A stretch of DNA of 18,110 nucleotides from an uncultured Burkholderiales bacterium (GCA_903871865.1 CAIQIL010000061.1:1-18110), one strand, 5' to 3'. Positions 1 through 8,385 are shown, counted from the first letter of the stretch. A program made the numbers and translations. The notes: generated from the sequence alone by a model not told the origin.

Positions 1-1
1 C

Positions 2-325
2 GTGTTGATTTCCGAAGCCTACGCCCAAGCAGCCGCCCCCGCAGCCGGTGCCTCTGGCGGCCTGATGAGCATGCTGCCCCTGGTGCTGATGTTCGTCGTC
101 CTGTACTTCGTGATGATCCGCCCGCAGATGAAGCGGCAAAAGGAAACCAAGTCCATGCTCGAAGCACTGAGCAAGGGCGACGAGGTGGTCACCCAAGGTG
201 GCGTGATCGGCAAGATCAGCAAGCTGGGCGAAACCTTCGTCAGCGTGGAAGTGGCCAGCGGCGTGGAGCTGCAGGTGCAGCGCGCGGCCATCGTCCAGGT
301 GCTGCCCAAGGGCAGCTACAAGTAA
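2..325 (+). CDS. yajC: YajC, Sec translocon accessory membrane protein
   Basis: Small single-pass inner-membrane protein that associates with SecD and SecF and supports Sec-dependent export. The 107-residue product has a short Ala-rich N-terminus, one strongly hydrophobic segment at about residues 22-41 and then the family hallmark IRPQMKRQKE, followed by a small soluble cytoplasmic domain (about 50-105) with the usual GDEVVTQGGVIGKI block. Length matches the family (about 105-115). The start is GTG at position 2, giving an MLISEAYAQ beginning typical of betaproteobacterial YajC. Because the window starts one base earlier, its ribosome-binding site cannot be seen and a longer start cannot be excluded. 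It is followed after 48 bases by secD, the standard yajC-secD-secF operon order. Identification rests on sequence pattern plus synteny. Confidence 0.95.
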   Translation: MLISEAYAQAAAPAAGASGGLMSMLPLVLMFVVLYFVMIRPQMKRQKETKSMLEALSKGDEVVTQGGVIGKISKLGETFVSVEVASGVELQVQRAAIVQVLPKGSYK

Positions 326-373
326 TCACGTGCCCAACAGCGCGCGCACAGCAGCAACGGTGTCGAGGACCGC

Positions 374-2263
374 ATGAACCGCTACCCCTGGTGGAAGTAC
401 CTGATCATTGCCCTGGCCATGTTCATTGGCCTGATGTACAGCCTGCCCAACGTGTTCGGCGAGGCGCCGGCGGTGCAGCTGTCCAGCGGCAAGGCCACGG
501 TCAAGCTCGACGCCGATGCCGTCAAGCGCGTGCAGTCCGTGCTGGAGACGGCCGGCGTCCAGGCCGACTTCGTCGAGCTGGACGGCACCTCGGTGCGCGC
601 CCGCTTCAAGGACACCGACGCCCAGATCAAGGCGCGTGACGCCCTGAGCCGGGCCTTCAACCCCGATGCGGCCGACCCGCGCTACATCGTGGCGCTGAAC
701 CTGGTCTCGCGTTCGCCGCAGTGGCTGCGCAGCCTGCACGCCCACCCCATGTTCCTGGGCCTGGACCTGCGCGGCGGCGTGCACTTCCTGATGCAGGTGG
801 ACATGAAGGCCGCGCTGACCCAGAAGGTCGAAAGCCTGGCCGGCGACGTCCGCACCCTGCTGCGCGACAAGGACATCCGCCACAGTGGCATCCGCCGCGA
901 CGGCACGGCCCTGACCGTGCGTTTCCGCGACGAGGCCACCCGCAAGGCCGCCCGCCCGCTGCTGCAAGACGGCCTGGTGGACCTGCTCTGGACCGACGGC
1001 AGCGATGCCAGCGGTGACCTCACCCTGGTCGGTGCGCTCAAGCCGCAAAGCGAACGCAGCATCCAGGAGCAGGCGCTCAAGCAGAACATCACCACCCTGC
1101 ACAATCGGATCAACGAACTCTGCGTGTCCGAGCCGGTGATCCAGCAGCAGGGCCTGGACCGCGTCGTGGTGCAGTTGCCCGGCGTGCAGGACACGGCCAA
1201 GGCCAAGGACATCATCGGCCGCACCGCCACGCTGGAAGGGCGCAGGGCCGACGACAGCGCCGAGGCGCAGGCCGCGCTGCTCAGCGGTGGCCTGGTGCCG
1301 TTCGGCTCCGAGCGCTACCTGGAGCGCAGCGGCGTGCCCATCATCGTCAAGCGTGCGGTGGTGCTGACCGGCGACAACCTCACCGACGCCCAACCCGGCT
1401 TCGACGAGAACCACGAAGGCGCCGTGCACCTGACGCTGGACGCCCGTGGCGCGCGCATCTTCCGCGACGTGACCCGTGAGAACGTCGGCAAGCGCATGGC
1501 CATCATCCTGTTCGAGAAGGGCAAGGGCGAGGTCGTGACGGCGCCGGTCATCCGCGGTGAAATCGGCGGTGGCCGCGTGCAGATCTCGGGCCGCATGAGC
1601 ACCGAGGAGGCCGCCGACACGGCCCTGCTGCTGCGCGCCGGTTCGCTGGCCGCGCCCATGGAGATCATCGAAGAACGCACCGTCGGCCCCAGCCTGGGTG
1701 CCGAGAACATCGCCCAGGGCTTCAACTCCCTGGTGTATGGCTTTGCCGCCATCGCCGTGTTCATGATGCTGTACTACCTGCTGTTCGGCGTGTTCTCCAC
1801 GGTGGCCCTGTCGGTCAACCTGCTGCTGCTGATCGCGGTGCTGTCCATGCTGCAGGCCACGCTGACGTTGCCGGGCATCGCGGCCATCGCGCTGACGCTG
1901 GGCATGGCCATCGACTCCAACGTGCTGATCAACGAGCGGGTGCGCGAGGAGCTGCGCAATGGCTCGGCCCCGCAGTCGGCCATCGCGGCCGGCTACGAGC
2001 ACGCCTGGGCGACCATCCTGGACTCGAACGTCACGACCTTGATCGCCGGCCTGTCGTTGCTGGCCTTCGGCTCTGGGCCCGTGCGCGGCTTTGCCGTGGT
2101 GCACTGCCTGGGCATTCTGACCTCGATGTTCTCGGCCGTGTTCTTCTCGCGTGGCCTGGTCAACCTCTGGTATGGCCGTCAGAAGAAGCTCAAGGGCGTG
2201 TCCATCGGGCAGGTCTGGAAGCCGCAGGCTTCGACCACCGCCCCGGCGCCCTCGGCCGAATAA
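374..2263 (+). CDS. secD: SecD, protein translocase subunit
   Basis: Inner-membrane RND-like subunit that, with SecF, uses the proton motive force to complete translocation of proteins through SecYEG. The 629-residue product has an N-terminal transmembrane helix (about 8-28), the conserved DLRGGVHFLMQVDM block (about 131-145), a large periplasmic domain with the VQLPGVQDTAKAKDIIG and RGEIGGGRVQISGRM blocks, and five C-terminal transmembrane helices from about residue 453. The GMAIDSNVLINERVREE motif carries the conserved transmembrane acidic residue (D514) linked to proton use. ATG at 374 has a GAGGA ribosome-binding site just upstream. Length is normal for the family. Oddities are Cys at 250 in the conserved NEL-G-V-EP segment, where Gly is usual, and LEGRRADD near residue 286, where homologues have a hydrophobic residue after LE. 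It lies between yajC and secF, 37 bases before the latter. Confidence 0.97.
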   Translation: MNRYPWWKYLIIALAMFIGLMYSLPNVFGEAPAVQLSSGKATVKLDADAVKRVQSVLETAGVQADFVELDGTSVRARFKDTDAQIKARDALSRAFNPDAADPRYIVALNLVSRSPQWLRSLHAHPMFLGLDLRGGVHFLMQVDMKAALTQKVESLAGDVRTLLRDKDIRHSGIRRDGTALTVRFRDEATRKAARPLLQDGLVDLLWTDGSDASGDLTLVGALKPQSERSIQEQALKQNITTLHNRINELCVSEPVIQQQGLDRVVVQLPGVQDTAKAKDIIGRTATLEGRRADDSAEAQAALLSGGLVPFGSERYLERSGVPIIVKRAVVLTGDNLTDAQPGFDENHEGAVHLTLDARGARIFRDVTRENVGKRMAIILFEKGKGEVVTAPVIRGEIGGGRVQISGRMSTEEAADTALLLRAGSLAAPMEIIEERTVGPSLGAENIAQGFNSLVYGFAAIAVFMMLYYLLFGVFSTVALSVNLLLLIAVLSMLQATLTLPGIAAIALTLGMAIDSNVLINERVREELRNGSAPQSAIAAGYEHAWATILDSNVTTLIAGLSLLAFGSGPVRGFAVVHCLGILTSMFSAVFFSRGLVNLWYGRQKKLKGVSIGQVWKPQASTTAPAPSAE

Positions 2264-2300
2264 GCACACCGCATCAGCACCCCCAGCGGAGCAAGACACC

Positions 2301-3341
2301 ATGGAATTTTTCCGCATCCAGCGCGACATCCCGTTCATGCGGCATGCGCTGGTTTTCAACGCCATTTCTTTCCTGACCTTCGCGCTGGCCGTGTTCTTCC
2401 TGGTCACGCGCGGCCTGCACCTGTCCATCGAGTTCACCGGCGGCTCGCTCATCGAGGTGCAGTACGCCCAGGCGGCCGACCTGCACAAAGCCCGCGAGGC
2501 CGTCGAGGGCCTCAAGCTGGGCGAGGTGCAGGTGCAGAACTTCGGCACTTCGCGCGATGTGCTCATCCGCCTGCCCCTGCGCGGCACCATGAAGCAGGCC
2601 GAGCTGGTCACCAAGGTGTTCGGCGCCTTGTGCCAGAGCGAGTCGGGCCAGGTGTCGGTGCAGTCGTCCGACAAGGGTGATCGCCAGGTGTGCCTGGCTC
2701 CCAAGGCGGGGGCGACCGATGGCGCACAGTCTGAACCCCTGACCCTGCAGCGCAGCGAGTTCGTCGGCCCGCAGGTCGGTGACGAGCTGGCCACCGACGG
2801 CGCCAAGGCGCTGCTGGTGACCGTCATCGGCATCATGATCTACTTGGCCATCCGCTTCGAGTGGAAGTTCGCCGTGGCCGGCATCATCGCCAACCTGCAC
2901 GACGTGGTCATCATCCTGGGCTTCTTCGCCTTCTTCCAGTGGGAGTTCTCGCTGTCGGTGCTGGCGGCGGTGCTGGCGGTGCTGGGCTACTCGGTGAACG
3001 AGTCGGTGGTGATCTTCGACCGGATCCGCGAGATCTTCCGCAAGATGCGCAAGATGGACACGCGCCAGGTCATCGACCACGCCATCACCAGCACCATGAG
3101 CCGCACCATGATCACCCACGGCTGCACCGAGATGATGGTGCTGGCCATGCTGGTCTTCGGGGGCCCGACGCTGCACTACTTCGCCATGGCCCTGACCATC
3201 GGCATCCTGTTCGGCATCTACTCCTCGGTGTTCGTGGCCGCGGCCATCGCGATGTGGTTGGGCGTCAAGCGCGAAGACCTCGTCAAAGGTGGCAAAAAAG
3301 ACATCGACCCGAACGACCCGCACGCTGGTGCGGTGGTGTAG
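2301..3341 (+). CDS. secF: SecF, protein translocase subunit
   Basis: Partner of SecD in the SecDF complex in the inner membrane. ATG at 2301 gives 346 residues beginning MEFFRIQRDIPFMRHAL, the normal SecF beginning, with a GGAG-type site about ten bases upstream. A longer in-frame version from 2151 would overlap the end of secD and is not credible. Features are a first transmembrane helix (about 17-37), a periplasmic domain with FTGGSLIEVQYAQ and the FVGPQVGDELATDG block, then five helices. The GYSVNESVVIFDRIREIFRK motif carries the conserved Asp at 240. The protein is somewhat longer than common SecF (about 305-325) because the periplasmic domain has an extra stretch around residues 108-145 holding two cysteines (C111, C131) that could form a disulfide. 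It closes the yajC-secD-secF set. Confidence 0.97.
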   Translation: MEFFRIQRDIPFMRHALVFNAISFLTFALAVFFLVTRGLHLSIEFTGGSLIEVQYAQAADLHKAREAVEGLKLGEVQVQNFGTSRDVLIRLPLRGTMKQAELVTKVFGALCQSESGQVSVQSSDKGDRQVCLAPKAGATDGAQSEPLTLQRSEFVGPQVGDELATDGAKALLVTVIGIMIYLAIRFEWKFAVAGIIANLHDVVIILGFFAFFQWEFSLSVLAAVLAVLGYSVNESVVIFDRIREIFRKMRKMDTRQVIDHAITSTMSRTMITHGCTEMMVLAMLVFGGPTLHYFAMALTIGILFGIYSSVFVAAAIAMWLGVKREDLVKGGKKDIDPNDPHAGAVV

Positions 3342-3366
3342 AGTCAAAGTCAATCGAACTTTGCGC

Positions 3367-3422
3367 GTCAGCCTTGCCTGCCCCTGCCGGGCTTTGCCTT
3401 CCAGGCTTGAGGGCGGGCTGAC
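3367..3422 (+). terminator. Possible terminator or leader hairpin after secF
   Basis: The 96-base gap between secF and the DUF1631 gene contains an inverted repeat, GTCAGCC (3367-3373) with GGCTGAC (3416-3422). Inside it is a second perfect arm pair, GCCTG (3376-3380) with CAGGC (3402-3406). Together they can fold into an interrupted stem ending 15 bases before the next start codon. There is no T tract after it, so it is not a textbook rho-independent terminator. It might instead be an mRNA-stabilising or leader structure. No convincing promoter was found in the gap. Confidence 0.35.
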
Positions 3423-3437
3423 CGCCTGAACCGCCTC

Positions 3438-5801
3438 ATGTCCCTGGGACCTCACCGTGCCCTGGCGCTGACCGCACGCGTCAGTTACCTGGACGCCCTG
3501 ATCAAAGGGGTGCATGGACTGGTGCAGGCTTGCACCGACGGCGCCCGCCTGCTGGCCAGCCAGTCGGCCGAACCCGCGCTGTACACCCGCCGCCGCGACC
3601 TGGTGCTGGACCTGCCCCGCGCCGTGCCGGCCTGGGAGGCCGCCCTCGACACCCGGCTGCAACTCGCCCTGCGCGACCTGCGCCTGGGCCGCAGCATGCT
3701 GGCACGGGTGGCAGGCGCAGACGCCGTGGACATCCCCCTGACGCTGGTCGACGACCACGTCATGGAGCGCGACCTCTCGGCCTCGCGGCTGGCGCAGGCC
3801 GTCGCCGACCTGACCGGCTCCGAGTACACCGACCTCAACGCGCGGCTGCAGGCTGTGGGCGGGCCGGTGGAGTCCAGCGGCACCCAGGTCGATGTGCTCA
3901 GCGTCGGTTGGCTGGCCCGCGGTGTGGTGGACAGCTGGCACGACGGTGGCTTGCCCGCCGCACATTGGCAGACCCTGCAGACCGTGTTGCAGCACGAGGT
4001 CGCGCAGTGGGCCCAGGAGGCCTACCACGTGGCCAACAAGGCCCTGCTGGACCAGGGCGTGCGCCCCGAGATCGACCTGCGCCCCTTCATCCGCCGCTCG
4101 CGCGATGCGGGCGTGGCGCTGACGCGGCCGGGCGATGTCGACGATGTCGGCGGTGCTGGCTTCGCGCACTCAGGGGCACATGCGGGCGCACCGGCCCGCA
4201 CCGCGCCTGCGGGCAACAGCGGTTTGCAGCCGCTGGGCCGCCCGTATGAAGAAACCCGCTTGATGACGCAGACGCCGGCCATGGGGCGGGGCCAGTTGCA
4301 GTCGCAGGCCATGCTGGGCAGGCTGGCGGCGTTGGTCTCGCGCCAGGTGCCGGGCTTCGCGGCCACGGCGCCGATGCCGTCGTCCTCCTCTGGGCAGGCT
4401 TTGCCGGCCGCAGGAAGGGTGTCGCCGGGCCTGGGGCAAGCCATCCAGCGCATCAGCGAGGTGGTGCGCCGCCAGGCCGACACCCAACCGGGCACTGCGC
4501 CTGCCACGCCGGACGCCGTCCTGCAGGACCTGCGCCACAGCCAGAAGGCCCTGAAGGACGCCGCCGCCACGCCGGTGGAGCGCGCCACCATCGAGATCGT
4601 GGCCCTGCTGTTCCAGTCCATCCTGCAGGAAGAGCGCCTGCCCGCGGCCATCCGCGTGTGGTTCGCGCGCTTGCAGATGCCGGTGCTGCGCGTGGCCGTG
4701 ACCGAGCCCGATTTCTTCGCCGCCACCAGCCACCCGGCGCGCATGCTGATCGACCGCATGGGCGCCTGCGTGATGGGTTTTGTGGCGGGCGAGCACGACA
4801 GCGAAGACGCCTTGCACGACGAGATCAAACGCGTGGTGCAGGTGGTCGAGGCCTACCCCGACACCGGCCGGCGCGTCTTCCAGACCGTGCTGGGCGAGTT
4901 CGAGCGCTTCCTGGAAACCTATTTCCGTGACCAGAACCAGGCCAGCCGCATGGGTGTGTCCCTGGCGCAGCAGGTCGAGCAGCGCGAGACCTGGGCCATC
5001 CAGTACACCATCGAGCTGCGCAAGATGCTGGAGACCGTGCCTGTGCACGACGGCGTGCGCGAGTTCCTCTTCCGCGTCTGGGCCGATGTGCTGGCCCACA
5101 GCGCCGTGCAGACGGGCCAGGCCAGCGAGGCCACGCGCGAGCTCAAGCGCGCCGCGGCCGACCTGATCTGGTCGGCCAGCGCCAAGACCTCGCGCGAGGA
5201 ACGCGCCGAGGTGCTGCGCCGCCTGCCGCCGCTGCTCAAGCTGGTGCGCGAAGGCATGGTGCGCGCCGGCCTGGGGCCAGACGCCCAGGACGCGCACATC
5301 CAGGCCTTGAACACCGCCCTGGCCGCGGCGTTTTCGGCGCGCTCGGCGCCGCTGTCCTCGGCCCACCTGCGCGAGGTCACACAGCGCCTGGAGGCCCTCG
5401 ACGAGCTGCTGCCCGACATGGCCGCCATGGAGCTGGACGCCGACACCTTGCGCGACCTCTCCGGACACGAGTCCGAGAACCTCGAAGTGGTGGCCGAAGG
5501 CGGCACCATGCCCACGCCGGCCATGCAGGCCTGGGCCCGTGAGTTGCAGATTGGCGCCTGGTTCCAGCTCGATTACCGTGGCCGGCGCGAGCAGGTGCAG
5601 CTGGCCTGGCAGGGCCTGAACAAGCAGCTCAGCCTGTTCGTGACGCCGCAGGGCCGCGGGGTGCTGTTCCAGATGCACCGCCTGGGCGCCTTCCTGCAGG
5701 CGGGCCTGCTGTTGCCGCTGGAAGAAGAGTCCCTGACCACCCGCGCGACCCGCCAGGCCCTGGCCAAGCTCGACGCCGACCCGGCGCGCCTGCTGAACTG
5801 A
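3438..5801 (+). CDS. DUF1631 family protein, function unknown
   Basis: A 787-residue protein of the uncharacterised DUF1631 family, whose members are sometimes labelled thymidine phosphorylase without support. Family signs are the block at about residues 386-436 (IVALLFQSILQEERLPAAI, RLQMPVLRVAV, then FFAATSHPARMLIDRMG), the ETYFRDQNQA segment, and a C-terminal block at about 700-765 (IGAWFQLDYRGRREQVQLAW, then LFVTPQGRGVLF) predicted to be a small beta-barrel somewhat like PilZ. The clear PilZ RxxxR and D/NxSxxG c-di-GMP signatures are not seen. Residues about 245-360 are a low-complexity Ala/Pro/Ser linker. No signal peptide or membrane helix is evident, so it is probably cytoplasmic. ATG at 3438 lacks a good ribosome-binding site; GTG at 3510 is an alternative, but the N-terminal helix before it looks family-like. 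It sits between the sec and msh genes. Confidence 0.88.
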   Translation: MSLGPHRALALTARVSYLDALIKGVHGLVQACTDGARLLASQSAEPALYTRRRDLVLDLPRAVPAWEAALDTRLQLALRDLRLGRSMLARVAGADAVDIPLTLVDDHVMERDLSASRLAQAVADLTGSEYTDLNARLQAVGGPVESSGTQVDVLSVGWLARGVVDSWHDGGLPAAHWQTLQTVLQHEVAQWAQEAYHVANKALLDQGVRPEIDLRPFIRRSRDAGVALTRPGDVDDVGGAGFAHSGAHAGAPARTAPAGNSGLQPLGRPYEETRLMTQTPAMGRGQLQSQAMLGRLAALVSRQVPGFAATAPMPSSSSGQALPAAGRVSPGLGQAIQRISEVVRRQADTQPGTAPATPDAVLQDLRHSQKALKDAAATPVERATIEIVALLFQSILQEERLPAAIRVWFARLQMPVLRVAVTEPDFFAATSHPARMLIDRMGACVMGFVAGEHDSEDALHDEIKRVVQVVEAYPDTGRRVFQTVLGEFERFLETYFRDQNQASRMGVSLAQQVEQRETWAIQYTIELRKMLETVPVHDGVREFLFRVWADVLAHSAVQTGQASEATRELKRAAADLIWSASAKTSREERAEVLRRLPPLLKLVREGMVRAGLGPDAQDAHIQALNTALAAAFSARSAPLSSAHLREVTQRLEALDELLPDMAAMELDADTLRDLSGHESENLEVVAEGGTMPTPAMQAWARELQIGAWFQLDYRGRREQVQLAWQGLNKQLSLFVTPQGRGVLFQMHRLGAFLQAGLLLPLEEESLTTRATRQALAKLDADPARLLN

Positions 5802-5956
5802 GCCAGACCCCGTCCTGAGGCCCCTCAGCGTCCCCCGCGGCGGCCGGCCTCACCCCGGGACAAGTTGCGAGAATTAAGACACGAACTGCGTCCTTATCCT
5901 TCCACTTGGTGGAATGGCTTTTTGAGAGCATTGCATGGCCAGACATTGGAGCCGGA
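5802..5956 (+). promoter_or_regulatory. Likely promoter/leader region of the msh operon
   Basis: The gap of about 155 bases before mshI is the only sizeable non-coding stretch upstream of the pilus genes, so it probably holds their promoter. Its first half is very GC-rich with a short hairpin, CTGAG-GCCC-CTCAG (5815-5828), that could help end the DUF1631 transcript but has no T tract. Its second half (about 5865-5935) is visibly more AT-rich than the surroundings and includes TTGCGA (5865-5870). No -35/-10 pair with proper spacing could be assigned, so the promoter is inferred from position and composition only. Confidence 0.3.
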
Positions 5957-7549
5957 ATGCTTTTCAAACGGAAACGGATCGAACGCGCAGACATGGTTGG
6001 GGCCGCCCGATCGGGTGCGCTCGTGTCCTGCGCATCCGTGGAAACCGCCGAGGACGGCCTGCCCGCGCTCAGCCGCCTGTTCACCCAGCACGCCGACACC
6101 CAGGCGGACGTGATCCACGCGCTGCAACGCGAGTGGAAGCGCCGCGTGCCGGCCGCGGCCATGGTGCTCGACCGTGGGCAGTACAGCTTGGCGGCCACCG
6201 AGGCCCCGGACGTGCCCCGCGAGGAGTGGGCCGAGGCCCTGCGCTGGCAGCTGTCCGACCTGGTCGAATACCCCGTCGATGACGCCGTGCTGCAGCTGCT
6301 GGCCGTGCCTGAGGCGACCCAGCTGCGCGCCAGCAACGCCAGCATCGTGCTGATGTGCTCGCACCAGCAAGCCTTGCAGCTGGACACCGAAGCCGCCGAC
6401 GAGGGCATGGTCTGGTCGGCCATCGAGGTGCCCGAGACCGCCCTGCGCAACATCTGCGCCCTGGGCGAGGAAGACGGCAAGGCCCACGCCCTGATGGTGT
6501 TCGGCGAGCACTACAGCGTGCTGGTGGTGACCTTCCAGGGCGAGTTGCTGATGGCGCGCACCATCGAGGTGGCGCTGTCTTCCGATGCCCAGGACGAGGC
6601 CAACCGGAGCGCCGCCATCGGCCGCGCCGGCCTGGAAATCCTGCGCACCCTGGACACCTTCGAGCGCATCCACAGCCAGGTCGTTCTGGCCCACGTGTCG
6701 GTGGCGCTGCCGCAAGGCTTCGAAAACGCCATCGAGGTGCTGCGCGACCTGGTCTACCAGCCCCTGAAATGCCTGCGGCTGTCCGAGCACCTCGACCTCA
6801 GCCGCCTGGGCGAACAGGGCGAGCGCATCGGTCAGGTGGCTTCGTTCAACGAACTGTGCGCGATCGGGGCTGCGCTGCGGCCCTGGTCGGAGCGCCGCGG
6901 CGTCTTGCAGATTTCGATGCAGCTGCCGCAAGGTGCGCTGGCCGAGCCCTCCTGGGGCGTGGAGAAGGGTGCGACTTGGGCGGGGGCCCTCGTGGCCTTG
7001 GCCGTGGTGGCATCCGTCGGTTTGAACCTGTGGGGCCTGCGCCAGCAGCGCCTGGCCGATGAGCTGGAGAAGTCGGTGGCCGGCCTGGGTGGCACGACCA
7101 CGGGCACCGTGCCGCGTCCGCGCATCCTGGTCGAACTGGAAGAATTGCGCGAGACCGAGCAGCGCCAGCGCGCCATCAAGGAAGCGCTCACGCGGATGTC
7201 GGCCGAAGCCGTGGGCAGCTACTCCGGCTACCTCAAGGCCTTGTCGCGCCAGAGCCAGGGCGCGCTGTGGATCACGGGTTTGACGGTGCAGCCCAATGGC
7301 CTGGACGTCGAGCTGCGCGGCCGCATGACCGACCCGCGCCAGTTGCCGGTGTACCTGGAGCACCTCGCCGCCGAGCAGCTGTTCCGCGGTCGGCGCTTCG
7401 CGCAGCTGGAGATCAAGGCACTCGCGGCCAACGAACAAACAGCCCACGCCAACGTCAGCGAATTCAGCCTGCGCGCGCGCGCCAGCGGTGCGGCCGCGGC
7501 GGCCTCGTCTGCCGATGCGGGCGGCGTCAAGGAAGGGGCTCGCCCATGA
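5957..7549 (+). CDS. mshI: MshI-like pilus inner-membrane protein (PilM-like + PilN-like fusion)
   Basis: Component of the inner-membrane alignment subcomplex of the MSHA-type IV pilus. The 530-residue product has a cytoplasmic actin-like PilM-type region (about 1-330), one transmembrane helix (about 338-362), a charged helical stretch (about 364-430, with LVELEELRETEQRQRAIKEA) and a PilN-like periplasmic domain ending with LEIKALAANEQTAHANVSEF. PilM and PilN roles are therefore joined in one chain. The usual PilM nucleotide-binding beginning (GIDIGS-like) is absent, so ATP binding is doubtful. I chose ATG at 5957 because GGAG lies five bases upstream; the longer frame from 5906 begins with TTG and adds 17 unlikely residues. 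The stop overlaps the mshJ start (ATGA, 7546-7549), consistent with translational coupling. Assignment rests on domain layout and the strict I-J-K-L order. Confidence 0.85.
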   Translation: MLFKRKRIERADMVGAARSGALVSCASVETAEDGLPALSRLFTQHADTQADVIHALQREWKRRVPAAAMVLDRGQYSLAATEAPDVPREEWAEALRWQLSDLVEYPVDDAVLQLLAVPEATQLRASNASIVLMCSHQQALQLDTEAADEGMVWSAIEVPETALRNICALGEEDGKAHALMVFGEHYSVLVVTFQGELLMARTIEVALSSDAQDEANRSAAIGRAGLEILRTLDTFERIHSQVVLAHVSVALPQGFENAIEVLRDLVYQPLKCLRLSEHLDLSRLGEQGERIGQVASFNELCAIGAALRPWSERRGVLQISMQLPQGALAEPSWGVEKGATWAGALVALAVVASVGLNLWGLRQQRLADELEKSVAGLGGTTTGTVPRPRILVELEELRETEQRQRAIKEALTRMSAEAVGSYSGYLKALSRQSQGALWITGLTVQPNGLDVELRGRMTDPRQLPVYLEHLAAEQLFRGRRFAQLEIKALAANEQTAHANVSEFSLRARASGAAAAASSADAGGVKEGARP

Positions 7550-8385
7550 AATTCGCCCTGCCCGAACGCCTCACCACAGGCTTGGCGGCTTTGCGGCGCA
7601 AGAAGGCGCCCGCGGCTTCGCAGCCAGAGGGCGTGGCCACGGTGCCTGCCCAGGCCAAGGCGTCCGGCACGGCGCTGGCGGCAGTGCCTGCCTTGGCCGC
7701 CAGCTGGCAGGAGTGGACGGGCCTGGCCCTGCGCCACTGGCGTCGCCTCAAGCGCGTGCACGCCACCCGCACGGACAGCGAGCGCCGCCTGCTGGTGCTG
7801 GGCGCGGTCGCCATCGCCTGGTTCATCTCGGACACCTTGCTGATCGGCCCCTCCTACGCCAGCTTCAAGGAAACCTCTGCGCGCTACAACAAGGTGCGCG
7901 CAGAGCTCAACAGCAAGCGCGCCGAAAACCAGCGCGTCAGCAACGACATCCAGGCGATGACGGCCCAGCTCAAGGACGAGGTCGAGGCGGTGCGCCAGCG
8001 CGTGGCCGGCCAGAAGAAAGAGATCGATTCCTTCCAGAGCGGCCTGGTGCCTGCGCGCGAGATGCGCCAGGTGCTGCAAGGCCTGCTGGCGCGCACCGAC
8101 GGCGTGCGCCTGGTGTCGATGAAGACTTTGTCGCCGGAAGAAACGGCCAAGCTCACGCCCGGCGTGCAGGACGTGCCCGGCATGTACCGCCACGGCCTGG
8201 ACGTGCGCGTGACCGGCGGCTTCAACGACCTCTACGAATGGCTGGCCAGCATCGAACGCCTGCCGCGCCGGCTGCTGTGGTCCGGCCTGCGCCTGGAGCT
8301 GGACGAAGAGCAGCGCCTGTTCCTGGCGGTGCGCGTGATCACGCTCAGCCCCGATGCCGTGCCCCTGGAGATCTCTGCACCATGA
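7546..8385 (+). CDS. mshJ: MshJ-like pilus assembly protein (PilO-like)
   Basis: PilO-like member of the inner-membrane alignment complex that links the cytoplasmic motor platform to the periplasmic side of the pilus. ATG at 7546 overlaps the mshI stop and follows an AGGAAGGGG ribosome-binding site, giving 279 residues. Layout is a cytoplasmic Ala/Pro-rich tail of about 80 residues, a transmembrane helix at about 83-101 (LLVLGAVAIAWFISDTLLIG), a coiled coil at about 105-165 (ELNSKRAENQRVSNDIQ then KDEVEAVRQRVAGQKKEI) and a compact domain with VRLVSMKTLSP and the FNDLYEWLASIERLPRRLLW signature at about residues 225-245. The N-terminal tail makes it longer than most MshJ/PilO proteins (about 200-220). 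The stop overlaps mshK by four bases. Confidence 0.87.
   Translation: MKFALPERLTTGLAALRRKKAPAASQPEGVATVPAQAKASGTALAAVPALAASWQEWTGLALRHWRRLKRVHATRTDSERRLLVLGAVAIAWFISDTLLIGPSYASFKETSARYNKVRAELNSKRAENQRVSNDIQAMTAQLKDEVEAVRQRVAGQKKEIDSFQSGLVPAREMRQVLQGLLARTDGVRLVSMKTLSPEETAKLTPGVQDVPGMYRHGLDVRVTGGFNDLYEWLASIERLPRRLLWSGLRLELDEEQRLFLAVRVITLSPDAVPLEISAP

Noticed and set aside
326..2836. Very long open frame on the minus strand opposite secD/secF (836 codons)
   Set aside because: Mirror of a GC-rich coding strand; product is rich in His/Gln/Arg/Gly low complexity and overlaps two certain genes. Similar minus-strand frames at 4170-5678, 5894-7447, 8522-10165, 10840-12678 and 12242-14020 are rejected for the same reason.
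5915..5935. TGGC...TTGC pattern resembling a sigma54 promoter before mshI
   Set aside because: The GG and GC elements are 15 bases apart instead of 10, so the spacing is wrong.
5906..5956. Upstream TTG start for the MshI-like gene
   Set aside because: Begins with TTG without a ribosome-binding site, while ATG at 5957 has GGAG at proper spacing and starts with a family-like MLFKRK.
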